Virus record (IMG/VR): IMGVR_UViG_3300041809_003414 | Location: 1-53,276 of that record | Source of the DNA: a virus | DNA: 53,276 nt | Direction: 5' to 3' (one strand) | Shown: positions 27,076 to 35,037 of the stretch, piece after piece | Position numbering within the stretch: the stretch's first letter is position 1 | How the letters are laid out: each line of letters starts with the position of its first letter | Translations under genes and position numbers: made by a program | Notes under the pieces: model-generated | Seen by the model: only the letters and a program-made list of their open reading frames with translations | Database searches by the model: none | What the model was told of the DNA's origin: nothing

Positions 27076-27564
27076 CTATTCCTTCACCGCGTTGACCGCG
27101 ATGTAGTCGTTCTCGCCCAGCTTCTTCAGCTGGAAGATCTGTTTCTGGAGCCAGCAGATGTGACCTTTGAACTTGTCGTCGCCCTCGCGATGCCACTTTG
27201 AAAGGTGCTGGTAGAAGTGGAAGTTCGACATGTCGCCGGCCTCGTAGCACTGCTTACAGAGTTCGGCGAAGCGAGAAGCGGCGGCCTGCTCGGCGTCGAA
27301 CGCGCCGTTCAGCATGTCGCCAATGCTGTCGTGGGTCGTCGCCGGCTTCGGATTGAGCGTCGGCGCCCCCTCGAGAAACAACAGCCGGCTCGTGAGGCAC
27401 TTCATATGGTCTTCGCACTGCTCGTGCAGCAGTTTGAAGCCATCGGCCAAGTCGAGTCCAAGCCGTTTCAGGTCCCGCTGGTCGAGAAGGTATTGCAGCA
27501 TCAGTGTTGCCTCGACGGTGACGGCTTCCTGAAGGCCGGCCATTACCTCCGAATTTCCCTTCAT
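27076..27564 (-). CDS. bacterioferritin-like protein
   Basis: Start MKGNSEVMAGLQEAV gives 162 residues, close to the usual 158 of bacterioferritin. The protein begins MKG as they do, and aligns through the first two helices: E18, Q24, Y25, G36, L37, E51, and LLFLEGAPTL versus the family's ILFLEG-PNL. A C-terminal GHICWLQKQIFQLKKLG matches GHIDWLE. The expected EXXH pairs are altered (EDH rather than EMKH; Phe three before the last His). So iron oxidation is doubtful; iron storage or a structural role remain possible. It lies between the portal and the capsid gene. Confidence 0.75.
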   Translation of the reverse strand: MKGNSEVMAGLQEAVTVEATLMLQYLLDQRDLKRLGLDLADGFKLLHEQCEDHMKCLTSRLLFLEGAPTLNPKPATTHDSIGDMLNGAFDAEQAAASRFAELCKQCYEAGDMSNFHFYQHLSKWHREGDDKFKGHICWLQKQIFQLKKLGENDYIAVNAVKE

Positions 27565-27593
27565 GGGTTTCTCCCCCTTTTCTTGAGATGGAT

Positions 27594-29303
27594 TTATCCC
27601 CGGTAGAGCCGGGTTGTGGATTGCCAACTCGTTGTCTCGCGGGTGATGCCAGCTACCAGGAGTTCCTTCACCATCGCTAGATCGTCCTCGGAAAGCGCGA
27701 GGCCCTGGCTGCCGGATGTTCCGCCAACAGGTTTGCTGGTCGGCGTTCGCTCCTCGGTATTCGCCGGTTGCTCCTGACCGCGCAGCGTAACGTTACGCGG
27801 ATCAACATCGAGGATGATTTCGAACTTATCCACCAGCTTGTTAAAGAGCGCGATCTGCTGAAGCTGCGTGGTCGGGTCGTACCCGTTCTCCAGCACTGCC
27901 TCAAACCAGGTCTTCCGGCCCATACGAACGTCCTTCAACACCGCCTCGGCATCTTTGACCGGATCCACGGACTCGAACCGCGGCGCCGTCCATTGCACGC
28001 TCCGAAGATGGACCTTCGGATCGTTCAACGCCGCGCGCGGAATCTTGCCCTGCAGAATGAGCACGTCGATGAATCGGCGCCACACCGGCATGCAGAAAAG
28101 TGGCATTAGAGTGAGCCAACGGTAATTTTCGACCGTGTTCCGGAAGCCCAACATGCCGCCGCGCCACGACGAATAATTCACCTGCGACATATCGCCGGTG
28201 CCGAGCTCGTAGGGTAGACCAATGCCGGCCATGATCCCTTGCAACTCGGTCATCTTATATTCGCGGTAGCCGCCGGCCGGAGGCGGGTTATTGAACTTGA
28301 TCTCCTGACCGGGCTTCAGATACTCCACCTGGCCGGGTTGGAACGTCTCGACAGCAAGCCCGCTCGAGGGATCGGTACCGGCGATGCCTACTGGATCGCC
28401 CTCGACACCTTCCGGTTGCGTCACGAATGCCGTAACGCAGGCCTCCACTTTTTTACGGACCCGTTCTGCGTCGCAGTAATCATCCAGATCGCGGATGGCC
28501 ATCATCACGGGCGCCAGCCACGGTACACCGCGCACCTGGCCGGGACGAAGCACGCGATAGGTGTGGAGGATCTGGTCCGCGGGCACCGGCTGGCTCACGA
28601 TGCCGCCGCGCGGATTGAGAATCAATACGCCACCCGGGTGATAGCTGAAAAGCCAGTACGCCACCCGGTGGCCGTCCTCATCGAACTGGACGCCTTCCAT
28701 CACATGGCCGTTCACGAGGCCCATCGTACGGGTCTGGTCCAGGAAGTCGGCTTCCAGCATCTGAAGCTGCAGCGGAACGCGAAGACCGGAATCTACCAGG
28801 CGCGGCCGGAATCGCGCGAGTGCCTCGCCGCTTTCGGCCATCGTCCGGACAGTCAACGTCTGCATGCCGTAGAAATCGAGGCGCTGCGGTTCGTCGCAGG
28901 CCTCGGCAAAATACGGCCATTCGTTATCAATGATCTGATCAATGGCAGTGGCCCCGGTTTTGGCTTTCGGCACGATGCCGGTTCCCACCACGTTGCCGGC
29001 CAGTTCCTCGACGGCGTGCGAGGCATACGGGTTATTCCGGATCAGATCCCGGCTGCGGTCGCGTAGCCAAATCAGTGCGCCCATCAACTCGACGTTGGCG
29101 TCGGTTGAACCGGCGTACCACCCGTAAGCGCGCCGGCCGGCAGTGGCGCCCTCGTAACGGAAGCGCTCCGCGTGACGGCGCCGATAGCCGTCGACGATCT
29201 CTCCGACCGCACGCTGCACAGCGTAGCGGCCCGAAGATGCGGATCGCGCGTTCCAGTCCCGGCGAAGCAGTGGTATGGGGCGCCTGATCAAATCAGAAGT
29301 CAT
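27594..29303 (-). CDS. portal protein, lambda gpB type
   Basis: The 569-residue protein is a lambda-type portal: LIRNNPYASHAVEELAGNVVGTGI near 90, WPYFAEACDEPQRLDFYGMQ near 130, LLEADFLDQTR style near 190, IKFNNPPPAGGYREYKMTELQGIMAGIGLPYELGTGDMSQVNYSSWRGGM near 330-385 and WRRFIDVLILQGKIP near 415. These match the conserved blocks of the gpB portal family. It forms the dodecameric ring through which DNA enters the head. It overlaps the upstream small gene by 11 bp, so translation is likely coupled. Confidence 0.9.
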   Translation of the reverse strand: MTSDLIRRPIPLLRRDWNARSASSGRYAVQRAVGEIVDGYRRRHAERFRYEGATAGRRAYGWYAGSTDANVELMGALIWLRDRSRDLIRNNPYASHAVEELAGNVVGTGIVPKAKTGATAIDQIIDNEWPYFAEACDEPQRLDFYGMQTLTVRTMAESGEALARFRPRLVDSGLRVPLQLQMLEADFLDQTRTMGLVNGHVMEGVQFDEDGHRVAYWLFSYHPGGVLILNPRGGIVSQPVPADQILHTYRVLRPGQVRGVPWLAPVMMAIRDLDDYCDAERVRKKVEACVTAFVTQPEGVEGDPVGIAGTDPSSGLAVETFQPGQVEYLKPGQEIKFNNPPPAGGYREYKMTELQGIMAGIGLPYELGTGDMSQVNYSSWRGGMLGFRNTVENYRWLTLMPLFCMPVWRRFIDVLILQGKIPRAALNDPKVHLRSVQWTAPRFESVDPVKDAEAVLKDVRMGRKTWFEAVLENGYDPTTQLQQIALFNKLVDKFEIILDVDPRNVTLRGQEQPANTEERTPTSKPVGGTSGSQGLALSEDDLAMVKELLVAGITRETTSWQSTTRLYRG

Positions 29304-29559
29304 CGAATCGCTTGAGCTTGAATCCCGGTTCCAAAATCATGAACTCGAGACCGAACTTCGCCCTCACCTCATCAAGCATTGCCTGCAGATTGTTGTAGGC
29401 GTCGGGAGACACTTCGAAGTCAGTCTCAATTACGTAGAGCTTCGAGGTGGGGAGTGTGGATTGTGGCCGAGGCTCCTTGGCCAGTTCCAGAAGGCTCTTC
29501 GGCCCGTTACCGCGCCAAGGGGTGCAAAGAAACCGAAGTATGACGCCTGCGATTCTCAT
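29293..29559 (-). CDS. small hypothetical phage protein
   Basis: An 88-residue product between gpW-side genes and the portal. N-terminal 30 residues are unremarkable; then LYVIETDFEVSPDAYNNLQAMLDEVRAKFG and LEFMILEPGFKLKRFDDF form a strand-helix-strand unit. It overlaps the portal start by 11 bp. The fold resembles small phage proteins of unknown role in head operons; no family is recognised. Confidence 0.6.
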   Translation of the reverse strand: MRIAGVILRFLCTPWRGNGPKSLLELAKEPRPQSTLPTSKLYVIETDFEVSPDAYNNLQAMLDEVRAKFGLEFMILEPGFKLKRFDDF

Positions 29560-29593
29560 TTCTCGAAGCGCCCCCGAATTTCCGCGAACGCGC

Positions 29594-29881
29594 TCATCGC
29601 TTGATCCTTTCCACGACGACAGCGGCGAACACCGTCACGGTTGCGGTCCAAAGAAGGCCCAGCACGGCGAGCGCGCCAGTGAGCCAAGCCCGCCATCGCT
29701 CCAACCGGGCGATGCGGTCCGAGTGTTGTGCACACAGGCCGGGCTGCCCATTACCGAGCAGCGTCTTCTGCATGGTTTCCATCACCGCCCGGGTCGCGGA
29801 CATCTCTGCGACAAGGTGCTCCACCGTCGTCCGCACGTCTTTGATTTCCGTAACCAAGTTCTCGCAATGCTCGCAGTGCAT
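29594..29881 (-). CDS. small membrane protein with CxxC
   Basis: The ATG at 29881 has AGGTGG eight bases upstream and gives 95 residues starting MHCEHCENL; a GTG at 29893 is the alternative. After the CEHC pair comes a coiled-coil helix (about 8-60), then RLERWRAWLTGALAVLGLLWT, and a second hydrophobic stretch to VERIKR, giving one or two membrane helices. The pattern resembles small phage holin-like or XhlA-like proteins. Its place is in the head operon rather than the lysis region, so a lysis role is doubtful. Confidence 0.6.
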   Translation of the reverse strand: MHCEHCENLVTEIKDVRTTVEHLVAEMSATRAVMETMQKTLLGNGQPGLCAQHSDRIARLERWRAWLTGALAVLGLLWTATVTVFAAVVVERIKR

Positions 29882-29886
29882 AGTCG

Positions 29887-30141
29887 TCACCACCTGTCAT
29901 AGAGCGTCGGTCCCGTGGGACCATCGCCACGCTTGTGCTGCGCGAACCGCACGCGGCTGCCGGTCTGGCCGCTAAGCTCGCGGATGTCCTCTTCGATCTC
30001 GGCCTTCGCTTTGCGCAGTTCGTCGACGGAGCGATACGTCACTTCACGGCCGTCCGGAAACCGCGCTTTCAAAGTCGGGTTGCCAAGCGCCTGATTAATG
30101 GCGTCGAGGTTCGCCTGCAGCTGCTGAAGCGTCAGTGCCAT
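29887..30141 (-). CDS. gpW-like head-tail joining protein
   Basis: The 84-residue protein follows the gpW pattern: N-terminal helix LTLQQLQANLDAINQALGN, strand ARFPDGREVTYRSVDELRKA and a second helix AEIEEDIRELSG, then a basic C-terminal tail. gpW completes the head at the portal before tail attachment. It is the first late gene upstream of the CxxC protein and overlaps it in the 29887-29893 region. Confidence 0.8.
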   Translation of the reverse strand: MALTLQQLQANLDAINQALGNPTLKARFPDGREVTYRSVDELRKAKAEIEEDIRELSGQTGSRVRFAQHKRGDGPTGPTLYDRW

Positions 30142-30252
30142 GTCAGGACCGCCCTATTCGCCTTTCCATCGGGTTTGCCGATTGATTTTTCGCGAGAAGT
30201 GCGCACATTTCCCTTGAGCTTTCCCGCGAACAGAGTGATGAATCGAGGTGCC

Positions 30253-30435
30253 ATGAAAAAGGCCGATATACAGGTCGGATTGACTTACATCGCCAAGGTT
30301 AGCGGTGTGCTGGCTAAGGTTCGCATCACCGGCGAATCGCCGTACGGCGGCTGGCGCGGAACCAATTTGGCAACCGGACGCGAGATTCGTATCCGGTCGG
30401 CGGCTCGCCTGCGCCGCACCGTAAACGAGCAGTAG
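30253..30435 (+). CDS. small protein, moron
   Basis: A 60-residue product MKKADIQVGLTYIAKVSG, with VRITGESPYGGWRGTNLATG and REIRIRSAARLRRTV. This is a small beta-barrel protein; I recall similar short proteins next to DUF3489 genes in environmental phages and bacteria. It stands on the plus strand, 16 bases before the DUF3489 gene, and is probably co-transcribed with it. Function unknown; the basic C-terminus suggests nucleic-acid contact. Confidence 0.65.
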   Translation: MKKADIQVGLTYIAKVSGVLAKVRITGESPYGGWRGTNLATGREIRIRSAARLRRTVNEQ

Positions 30436-30451
30436 AGAGGAGACCACCACA

Positions 30452-31093
30452 ATGACGCTTTTTGCAATCGACGCAGACAACAACATCACCACGTACCCTG
30501 CAGCCGAGAAGATCCCGGAAGGCCAGGAACGGTTCACCAACGAAAAGGAACTCGCCGCACTCGCCGGTAACTGGCCGGCGGATCGCTTGATCAGCGTTTG
30601 GAATAGCTTCGCCGGCGTGGCCGGCTTTGGTGCAGACCTCAAGCCGGTCAAAAAGTTCACGAACCGCAAAACGGCGATCGCCCGCATCTGGAAGGCCATC
30701 CAGAAACTCGACGGCGCATCCGAAGCCGGAACCACCGCCACAGCCGAAGCCGCCGCAGCAACGCCTGCGAAAGCCACCCCCAAAACGCCGAAGGGCACGC
30801 GGAAAGCCGCCAAGGGCGCGCCCACGAAGGCGAAGGCTACCAAGACTACCAAGTCCGCCAAGAAAGCCACCGGGGCGCCCGTACCGCGCGAGTTTTCGAA
30901 GAAGGCCGCCGTCATCGACATGCTGCGCCGCAAGGGCGGCGCGACCCTGGAGGAGATTGCCAAGGCTACCGACTGGCAAAACCACACCATTCGGGGCTTC
31001 GTGTCCGGCACGCTCACCAAGAAAATGGGCCTGAACGTCGAGAGCGCCAAGAACGCCGACGGCGCGCGTTACTACCGGATCACCAGCAAATAG
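30452..31093 (+). CDS. DUF3489 protein
   Basis: The 213-residue protein has an N-terminal 85-residue part (MTLFAIDADNNITTYPAAEK), a long Lys/Ala/Thr-rich linker (about 90-150, resembling histone H1 tails), and a C-terminal DUF3489 domain. In that domain FSKKAAVIDMLRRKGGATLEEIAKATDWQNHTIRGFVSG carries a winged-helix-like DNA-binding pattern. It is preceded by GGAG and followed by a strong terminator. DUF3489 proteins are probably DNA-binding; their target is unknown. It is a plus-strand cargo gene in the late operon. Confidence 0.8.
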   Translation: MTLFAIDADNNITTYPAAEKIPEGQERFTNEKELAALAGNWPADRLISVWNSFAGVAGFGADLKPVKKFTNRKTAIARIWKAIQKLDGASEAGTTATAEAAAATPAKATPKTPKGTRKAAKGAPTKAKATKTTKSAKKATGAPVPREFSKKAAVIDMLRRKGGATLEEIAKATDWQNHTIRGFVSGTLTKKMGLNVESAKNADGARYYRITSK

Positions 31094-31119
31094 CCCGGTC
31101 CCAATGCTTGGGCTTCCCG

Positions 31120-31149
31120 CCGCCGCCCGGAAACGGGCGGCGGTTGTCG
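31120..31149 (+). terminator. stem-loop terminator after DUF3489 gene
   Basis: A perfect 10-bp stem CCGCCGCCCG / CGGGCGGCGG closes a GAAA tetraloop, with TTGTCGTTT after it. It lies 27 bp after the DUF3489 stop on the plus strand. It insulates the plus-strand cargo from the minus-strand methyltransferase genes beyond. Confidence 0.7.
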
Positions 31150-31174
31150 TTTATGCAGCGTCCTTCGCCATGCC

Positions 31175-32413
31175 TTAAGCCACTTCGTCAAACGTCCGGC
31201 CGGACCCCTCGTGCCGCGCCTGTTTCCCGGTCCATTGCTGCCAGCGACGGATCACAACGTCGCAGTACTTCGGGTCCAACTCAATCAGTCGCGCCTGGCG
31301 GCCGGCCTTTTCGCAGGCGATAGCGGTTGTGCCACTGCCGGCAAAGGGATCGAGGATCGTGTCGCGCGTTTTGCTGCTGTTGCGGATCGCACGCTCGACC
31401 AGCTCGACCGGTTTCATAGTCGGATGTTCCTGGTTGCTCGCAGGACGTTTGATGAACCAGATGTCGCCCTGGTCGCGGGCCCCACACCAGAAGTGGTCCA
31501 CACCGTCGCGCCAGCCGTACAGAATCGGTTCGTACTGACGCTGATAATCAGATCGACCCAGCGTGAAGTGATGCTTGGCCCAGATCACAAACGTCGACCA
31601 ATGCCCGCCGGCATCCGTGAATGCCTGGTGGAGCGTGTGCAGTTCCGACGAGGACATGCAGATGTAGATGGCGCCTTTGCAGACCGTCAACATGTTTGTC
31701 GACGCGTCGCGCAGGAAGTCGTAGAACTGCTCGCCCAGTTTGTCGTTCTGGATCTTGAGTTTCTTTGCCGTCTTCCCTTCGTAGGCGACGCCATACGGTG
31801 GATCGCTGAAGACCATATCGGCCAACCCGCCAGCCATGACCTTCTCCACGTCTGCGAGCACCGTAGCATCGCCGCAAAGCAGGCGGTGCTCGCCCATCAC
31901 CCAAACGTCGCCGGTAACCGTGACGACAGTTTCCTGGGCCTCCGGTGCCGCTTCGTCCTCGCTCAGGCCCGAAGTGCTCTCTTCTGGATCTACCAGGATC
32001 TCGTCAAGTTCCTCGGGGCTGAATCCCACCAGTTCCAGGTCGTACTCGACGGCCTTCAGCGACTCCAGTTCGACGCGCAACATCTCGTCGTCCCACCCGG
32101 CATTGGTCGCAATCTTATTGTCGGCCAGCACCAGCGCGCGCCGATCGTCCTCGCTGAGATGGTCGAGGACGATGACTGGAACCTCGGCAAGACCGAGCTT
32201 ACGCGCAGCCGCCAGGCGGGCGTGGCCTGCGATGATGATGTTGTCGCTGCCGACGAGGATCGGATTGGTCCAGCCAAACTGGCGCATGCTCGCGGCGACC
32301 TGGGCTACCTGCTCGTCGGTATGGGTCCGTGCGTTCCGGATGTACGGCAGCAGTCGGTCCACCGGCCAGATTTGGATGTGGAGATTGCGAAGGCGCTCAA
32401 TGATGTCCAACAT
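31175..32413 (-). CDS. ParB-like domain fused to DNA methyltransferase
   Basis: The start MLDIIERLRNLHIQIWPVD gives 412 residues; the stop of the upstream gene abuts it. Residues about 15-125 form a ParB/Srx-like N-terminal domain (LLPYIRNARTHTDEQV, IIIAGHARLAAARKL, VIVLDHLSEDDRRALVLADNKI). A linker rich in Glu follows (about 130-165). Residues about 170-400 form an adenine/cytosine N-methyltransferase with DPPYG (motif IV), DPFAGSGTT (AdoMet-binding) and HPTMKPVEL. Such fusions are common in phages, where they may mark phage DNA against host restriction. Confidence 0.9.
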   Translation of the reverse strand: MLDIIERLRNLHIQIWPVDRLLPYIRNARTHTDEQVAQVAASMRQFGWTNPILVGSDNIIIAGHARLAAARKLGLAEVPVIVLDHLSEDDRRALVLADNKIATNAGWDDEMLRVELESLKAVEYDLELVGFSPEELDEILVDPEESTSGLSEDEAAPEAQETVVTVTGDVWVMGEHRLLCGDATVLADVEKVMAGGLADMVFSDPPYGVAYEGKTAKKLKIQNDKLGEQFYDFLRDASTNMLTVCKGAIYICMSSSELHTLHQAFTDAGGHWSTFVIWAKHHFTLGRSDYQRQYEPILYGWRDGVDHFWCGARDQGDIWFIKRPASNQEHPTMKPVELVERAIRNSSKTRDTILDPFAGSGTTAIACEKAGRQARLIELDPKYCDVVIRRWQQWTGKQARHEGSGRTFDEVA

Positions 32414-32414
32414 C

Positions 32415-33947
32415 TCAGAGGTTTCCCTTTTGTCGTGTCCGGAGATCCGGTTCGTTACCAGCGTCAGCGGGCAGATCGCGCGCCTCCGCAACGTCACTGA
32501 ACGTCTGACCGGACTCCGCCCGCACCGGAGTCTCGCCAGCCAGATTGACTATGCGCCGCAGGATGACATCGCAGTAGGCCGGCGACAACTCGCAGCCATA
32601 CGCGATGCGATCCAGCAGGTGCGCCGCCGCCATCGTCGTCCCGGAACCCATGAACGGGTCATAGACGATGTCCCCCGGATCGCTGAACGCAAACAGGAAG
32701 AACTCCACCAGCGCCCGCGGAAACGGTGCGCTGTGGGATCCCTGGCTCGACTCGGACTTCACCTCGATGACGTTCGACGGTCGCGCCACGCCGGTGTAGC
32801 GGCCTTCCGTGTTCGGCGCCGCGTTCAGATCGCGGTGCGATCTCTGCCAGGCGCTCTGGTTCCTGCCGGGATCGGCGGCGGCGCCGCGCGGCCCCGTGCC
32901 CAGTAGCCCGCTGCCCGATGTGGACTTTGGGTTGTTGGGCGAATATTCGAAACAGTCCTCCGACTCATGCCCGACGCGCTTGGGCCGGAATTTAATTTCC
33001 TGCTGGCGGCAAAAATGGAAGACAGGTTCCCAGGCGTTTTTGAAACGGTTGTTCCAACCGCCAGGCACGCCATTGTCCGTTTTGCGCCAGCAGAACTCGT
33101 CCACAAAACGCCAACCCCACAGGCGGCGGTGGGCGATCACTAAATCTTTCACATAAAGGCTGCGCTCGCCGTTGTCGGCATGCTCCTTGATGTTCAGGAA
33201 GTAGGAGGCATCGTCTGCAAGGATCGCGGCGATGTTGGCGGCCACATCGCGATACCAGTCTGCATACTGGTCCGGCGGGATCGGGCGGAAGCCGCTCGAA
33301 GAGTCGTACTCCCGCTGCGAGGCGTACGGCGGTGATGTGATCGCGACGTTCGCGTGCGCTTCCTCGAATAGTTTGCGAATAACACTCGCGTCACGGCAAT
33401 CGCCGCATATCAGACGGTGCTTGCCGATCACCCAGACATCGCCTGGCCGGGTGACAGCCTGGACGGGAGTCTCCGGAACCTCCTCCTCTGCCTCGGGAGC
33501 AGCTTCCGGTTCCTCGGGCACAGCCAGCAGCGCATCGAGCTCGTCGGTAGAGAAACCCACGAGCGCCAGGTCGAGGCCATCCGTTTGGAGGTCCTTCAAC
33601 TCGTCGGCAAGGAGAGTATCGTCCCATCCGGCGTTGAGCGCGATCTTGTTGTCGGCGATGATGTAGGCGCGCCGCTGGGTTTCGCTGAGGTGATCCAGCA
33701 CAACCACCGGCACCTCGCCAAGGCCCAGCTTCCGGGCAGCCAGGAGGCGACCATGGCCGGCTATTACGCCAGCATCGGATGCCACCAGAATTGGGGAGTT
33801 GAAGCCGAATTCCTTGATGGACGCTGCGATTTGAGCCACCTGCTCTTCGGAATGGGTCCGAGCGTTCCTCTGGTAGGGGAGCAGTCGCTCCACAGGCCAA
33901 ATCTCGATCCGTTGAGCCATCGCAGGAGTGAATGTCTTCGTGCTCAT
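32415..33947 (-). CDS. ParB-like domain fused to DNA methyltransferase, second copy
   Basis: This 510-residue protein is a paralogue of the next gene in the N-terminal part: the two share IWPV-RLLPY-RNARTH, IAGH-RL-AARKLGL-EVPV-VLDHLSE and NKIA-NAGWDD. The methyltransferase differs: SPPYAS instead of DPPYG, a long insertion (about 290-420) and DPFMGSGTT for the cofactor loop. SPPY usually means an N4-cytosine or beta-type enzyme, so the two probably have different targets. Duplication followed by domain replacement is likely. Confidence 0.9.
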   Translation of the reverse strand: MSTKTFTPAMAQRIEIWPVERLLPYQRNARTHSEEQVAQIAASIKEFGFNSPILVASDAGVIAGHGRLLAARKLGLGEVPVVVLDHLSETQRRAYIIADNKIALNAGWDDTLLADELKDLQTDGLDLALVGFSTDELDALLAVPEEPEAAPEAEEEVPETPVQAVTRPGDVWVIGKHRLICGDCRDASVIRKLFEEAHANVAITSPPYASQREYDSSSGFRPIPPDQYADWYRDVAANIAAILADDASYFLNIKEHADNGERSLYVKDLVIAHRRLWGWRFVDEFCWRKTDNGVPGGWNNRFKNAWEPVFHFCRQQEIKFRPKRVGHESEDCFEYSPNNPKSTSGSGLLGTGPRGAAADPGRNQSAWQRSHRDLNAAPNTEGRYTGVARPSNVIEVKSESSQGSHSAPFPRALVEFFLFAFSDPGDIVYDPFMGSGTTMAAAHLLDRIAYGCELSPAYCDVILRRIVNLAGETPVRAESGQTFSDVAEARDLPADAGNEPDLRTRQKGNL

Positions 33948-34022
33948 ACTATTTGCGGGGGGCGGGGACTTCCGGATTGGTTATCCCCGCCTGAGGTTGA
34001 TTCGCGTGAGGAGATTGGCAGC

Positions 34023-34316
34023 CTAAGAACCGGTACTGGAACTGGAACCGGAGTCGGTGGTCGGAATCATGGCAGCCTGGGCCGCCGCGATGAGCGTGGT
34101 GAGCGCGGTGTTGAAGCCGGTGGCGGCGGCCGCCTGATTCTGCTGGTCGGTCGCGACGGTAGCGTTCGCAGCGTCCAGTTTCGCCTGGATCGCGGCGGCC
34201 GCACTTTGGTCATTCGCCGTGGTCGTGACGGCGGTTTGGTATGCGGTGCCAGCCTGCTCGGCGGCAGTAATGGCATCGCTCAACGTGGGAGTAGGAGTGG
34301 GGGGTGTGGTGCTCAT
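34023..34316 (-). CDS. hypothetical protein, low-complexity helical
   Basis: The 97-residue product starts MSTTPPTPTPTLSDAITAAE. It is Ala/Thr-rich with a single long helix (about 12-85) and a Ser/Gly tail. No domain is recognised. It sits between the methyltransferases and the terminase group on the minus strand. The length and helix suggest a coiled-coil virion or scaffold component, but this is only a possibility. Confidence 0.5.
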   Translation of the reverse strand: MSTTPPTPTPTLSDAITAAEQAGTAYQTAVTTTANDQSAAAAIQAKLDAANATVATDQQNQAAAATGFNTALTTLIAAAQAAMIPTTDSGSSSSTGS

Positions 34317-34444
34317 AACTTTTGAGGGCGATGAATAGTTTGGCTAACCAATTGTGTGTTAGCTCACTCGCAAGGTTTGACCGGGATGATCCTGTGAAAT
34401 CCACCAGCCGCCGTGATCCGCGTTTTACGCTACCTTTAAGTAGC

Positions 34445-34663
34445 GTGCCCATCGATCCGGCGTCCTCAGAAGAACAAAGGTTGGTTGCCGAGTACCACAT
34501 TGCCACCGAACGGTATACCGCCGCTGTCGGCGAATTGACGCAGCACAGGGCAACAATGGGCCAAGAGGATTATACGAAGCTCTTGCATATCGTGGAGGAT
34601 GCTCGGAATGAATGTGAGCGCGTCCGCAACGCTCTGTCCAGCCTTCACGAAAAGCAGCCTTAA
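34445..34663 (+). CDS. short helical protein, moron
   Basis: A GTG at 34445 gives 72 residues; the open frame extends upstream to 34322 but that part (with many Arg/Ser) is less protein-like. EEQRLVAEYHIATERYTAAVGEL, then GQEDYTKLLHIVEDARNECERVRNAL form two charged helices. The layout resembles the plus-strand protein at 14784-14981 (R-L-x-x-E-Y/H, then A-Y, then E-D and AR). Both may be lineage-specific orphan families. It is another plus-strand island in the late operon. Confidence 0.55.
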   Translation: MPIDPASSEEQRLVAEYHIATERYTAAVGELTQHRATMGQEDYTKLLHIVEDARNECERVRNALSSLHEKQP

Positions 34664-34698
34664 AAATCCCGGCCATGCAACGTGGTGTCCGAGCTCTT

Positions 34699-35034
34699 CT
34701 AGTGGAACCAATGCGGTCGACGCGGCAGCCATCGTGAGCGAGGCTGGTGCCGTTGGCGGTCGTGGTAGAACGGATCATCCGCGCGCGGCCCCCAACCGTC
34801 GTCTTTCCACTGCGTCGCGCCTCGCGCGGTTATTCCGGCGGGCGATTGTTTAGCCATGCCCATGTTCGAAGCCGTCGCGACGGAGGCGGCCGATGCAGCC
34901 TTCGGCGCACAGACCACGCAACATCGGGGGCAGAATATCCCCCGATGGAACATTGGCTGGTGCATCTTCTCAGCCCGCCCGCCACACATGAGGCAAGCGC
35001 CAGTGATGTTCGCGGACTGGATGCACGGCTCCAT
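34699..35034 (-). CDS. zinc-finger-like protein after terminase
   Basis: The 111-residue product starts 4 bp after the terminase stop. The N-terminal 45 residues hold CLMCGG and FCPRCCVVC, a four-cysteine zinc-binding pattern. The C-terminal part is Arg/Trp/His-rich and disordered. Small cysteine-rich proteins next to terminase genes occur in many phages (for example HNH-type or zinc-binding helpers). No ribosome binding site is obvious, which lowers confidence. Confidence 0.5.
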   Translation of the reverse strand: MEPCIQSANITGACLMCGGRAEKMHQPMFHRGIFCPRCCVVCAPKAASAASVATASNMGMAKQSPAGITARGATQWKDDGWGPRADDPFYHDRQRHQPRSRWLPRRPHWFH

Positions 35035-35037
35035 GGA

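Noticed and set aside
30154-31050. 298-residue minus-strand open frame
   Set aside because: It is the reverse complement of the DUF3489 gene and its linker; composition is shadow-like.
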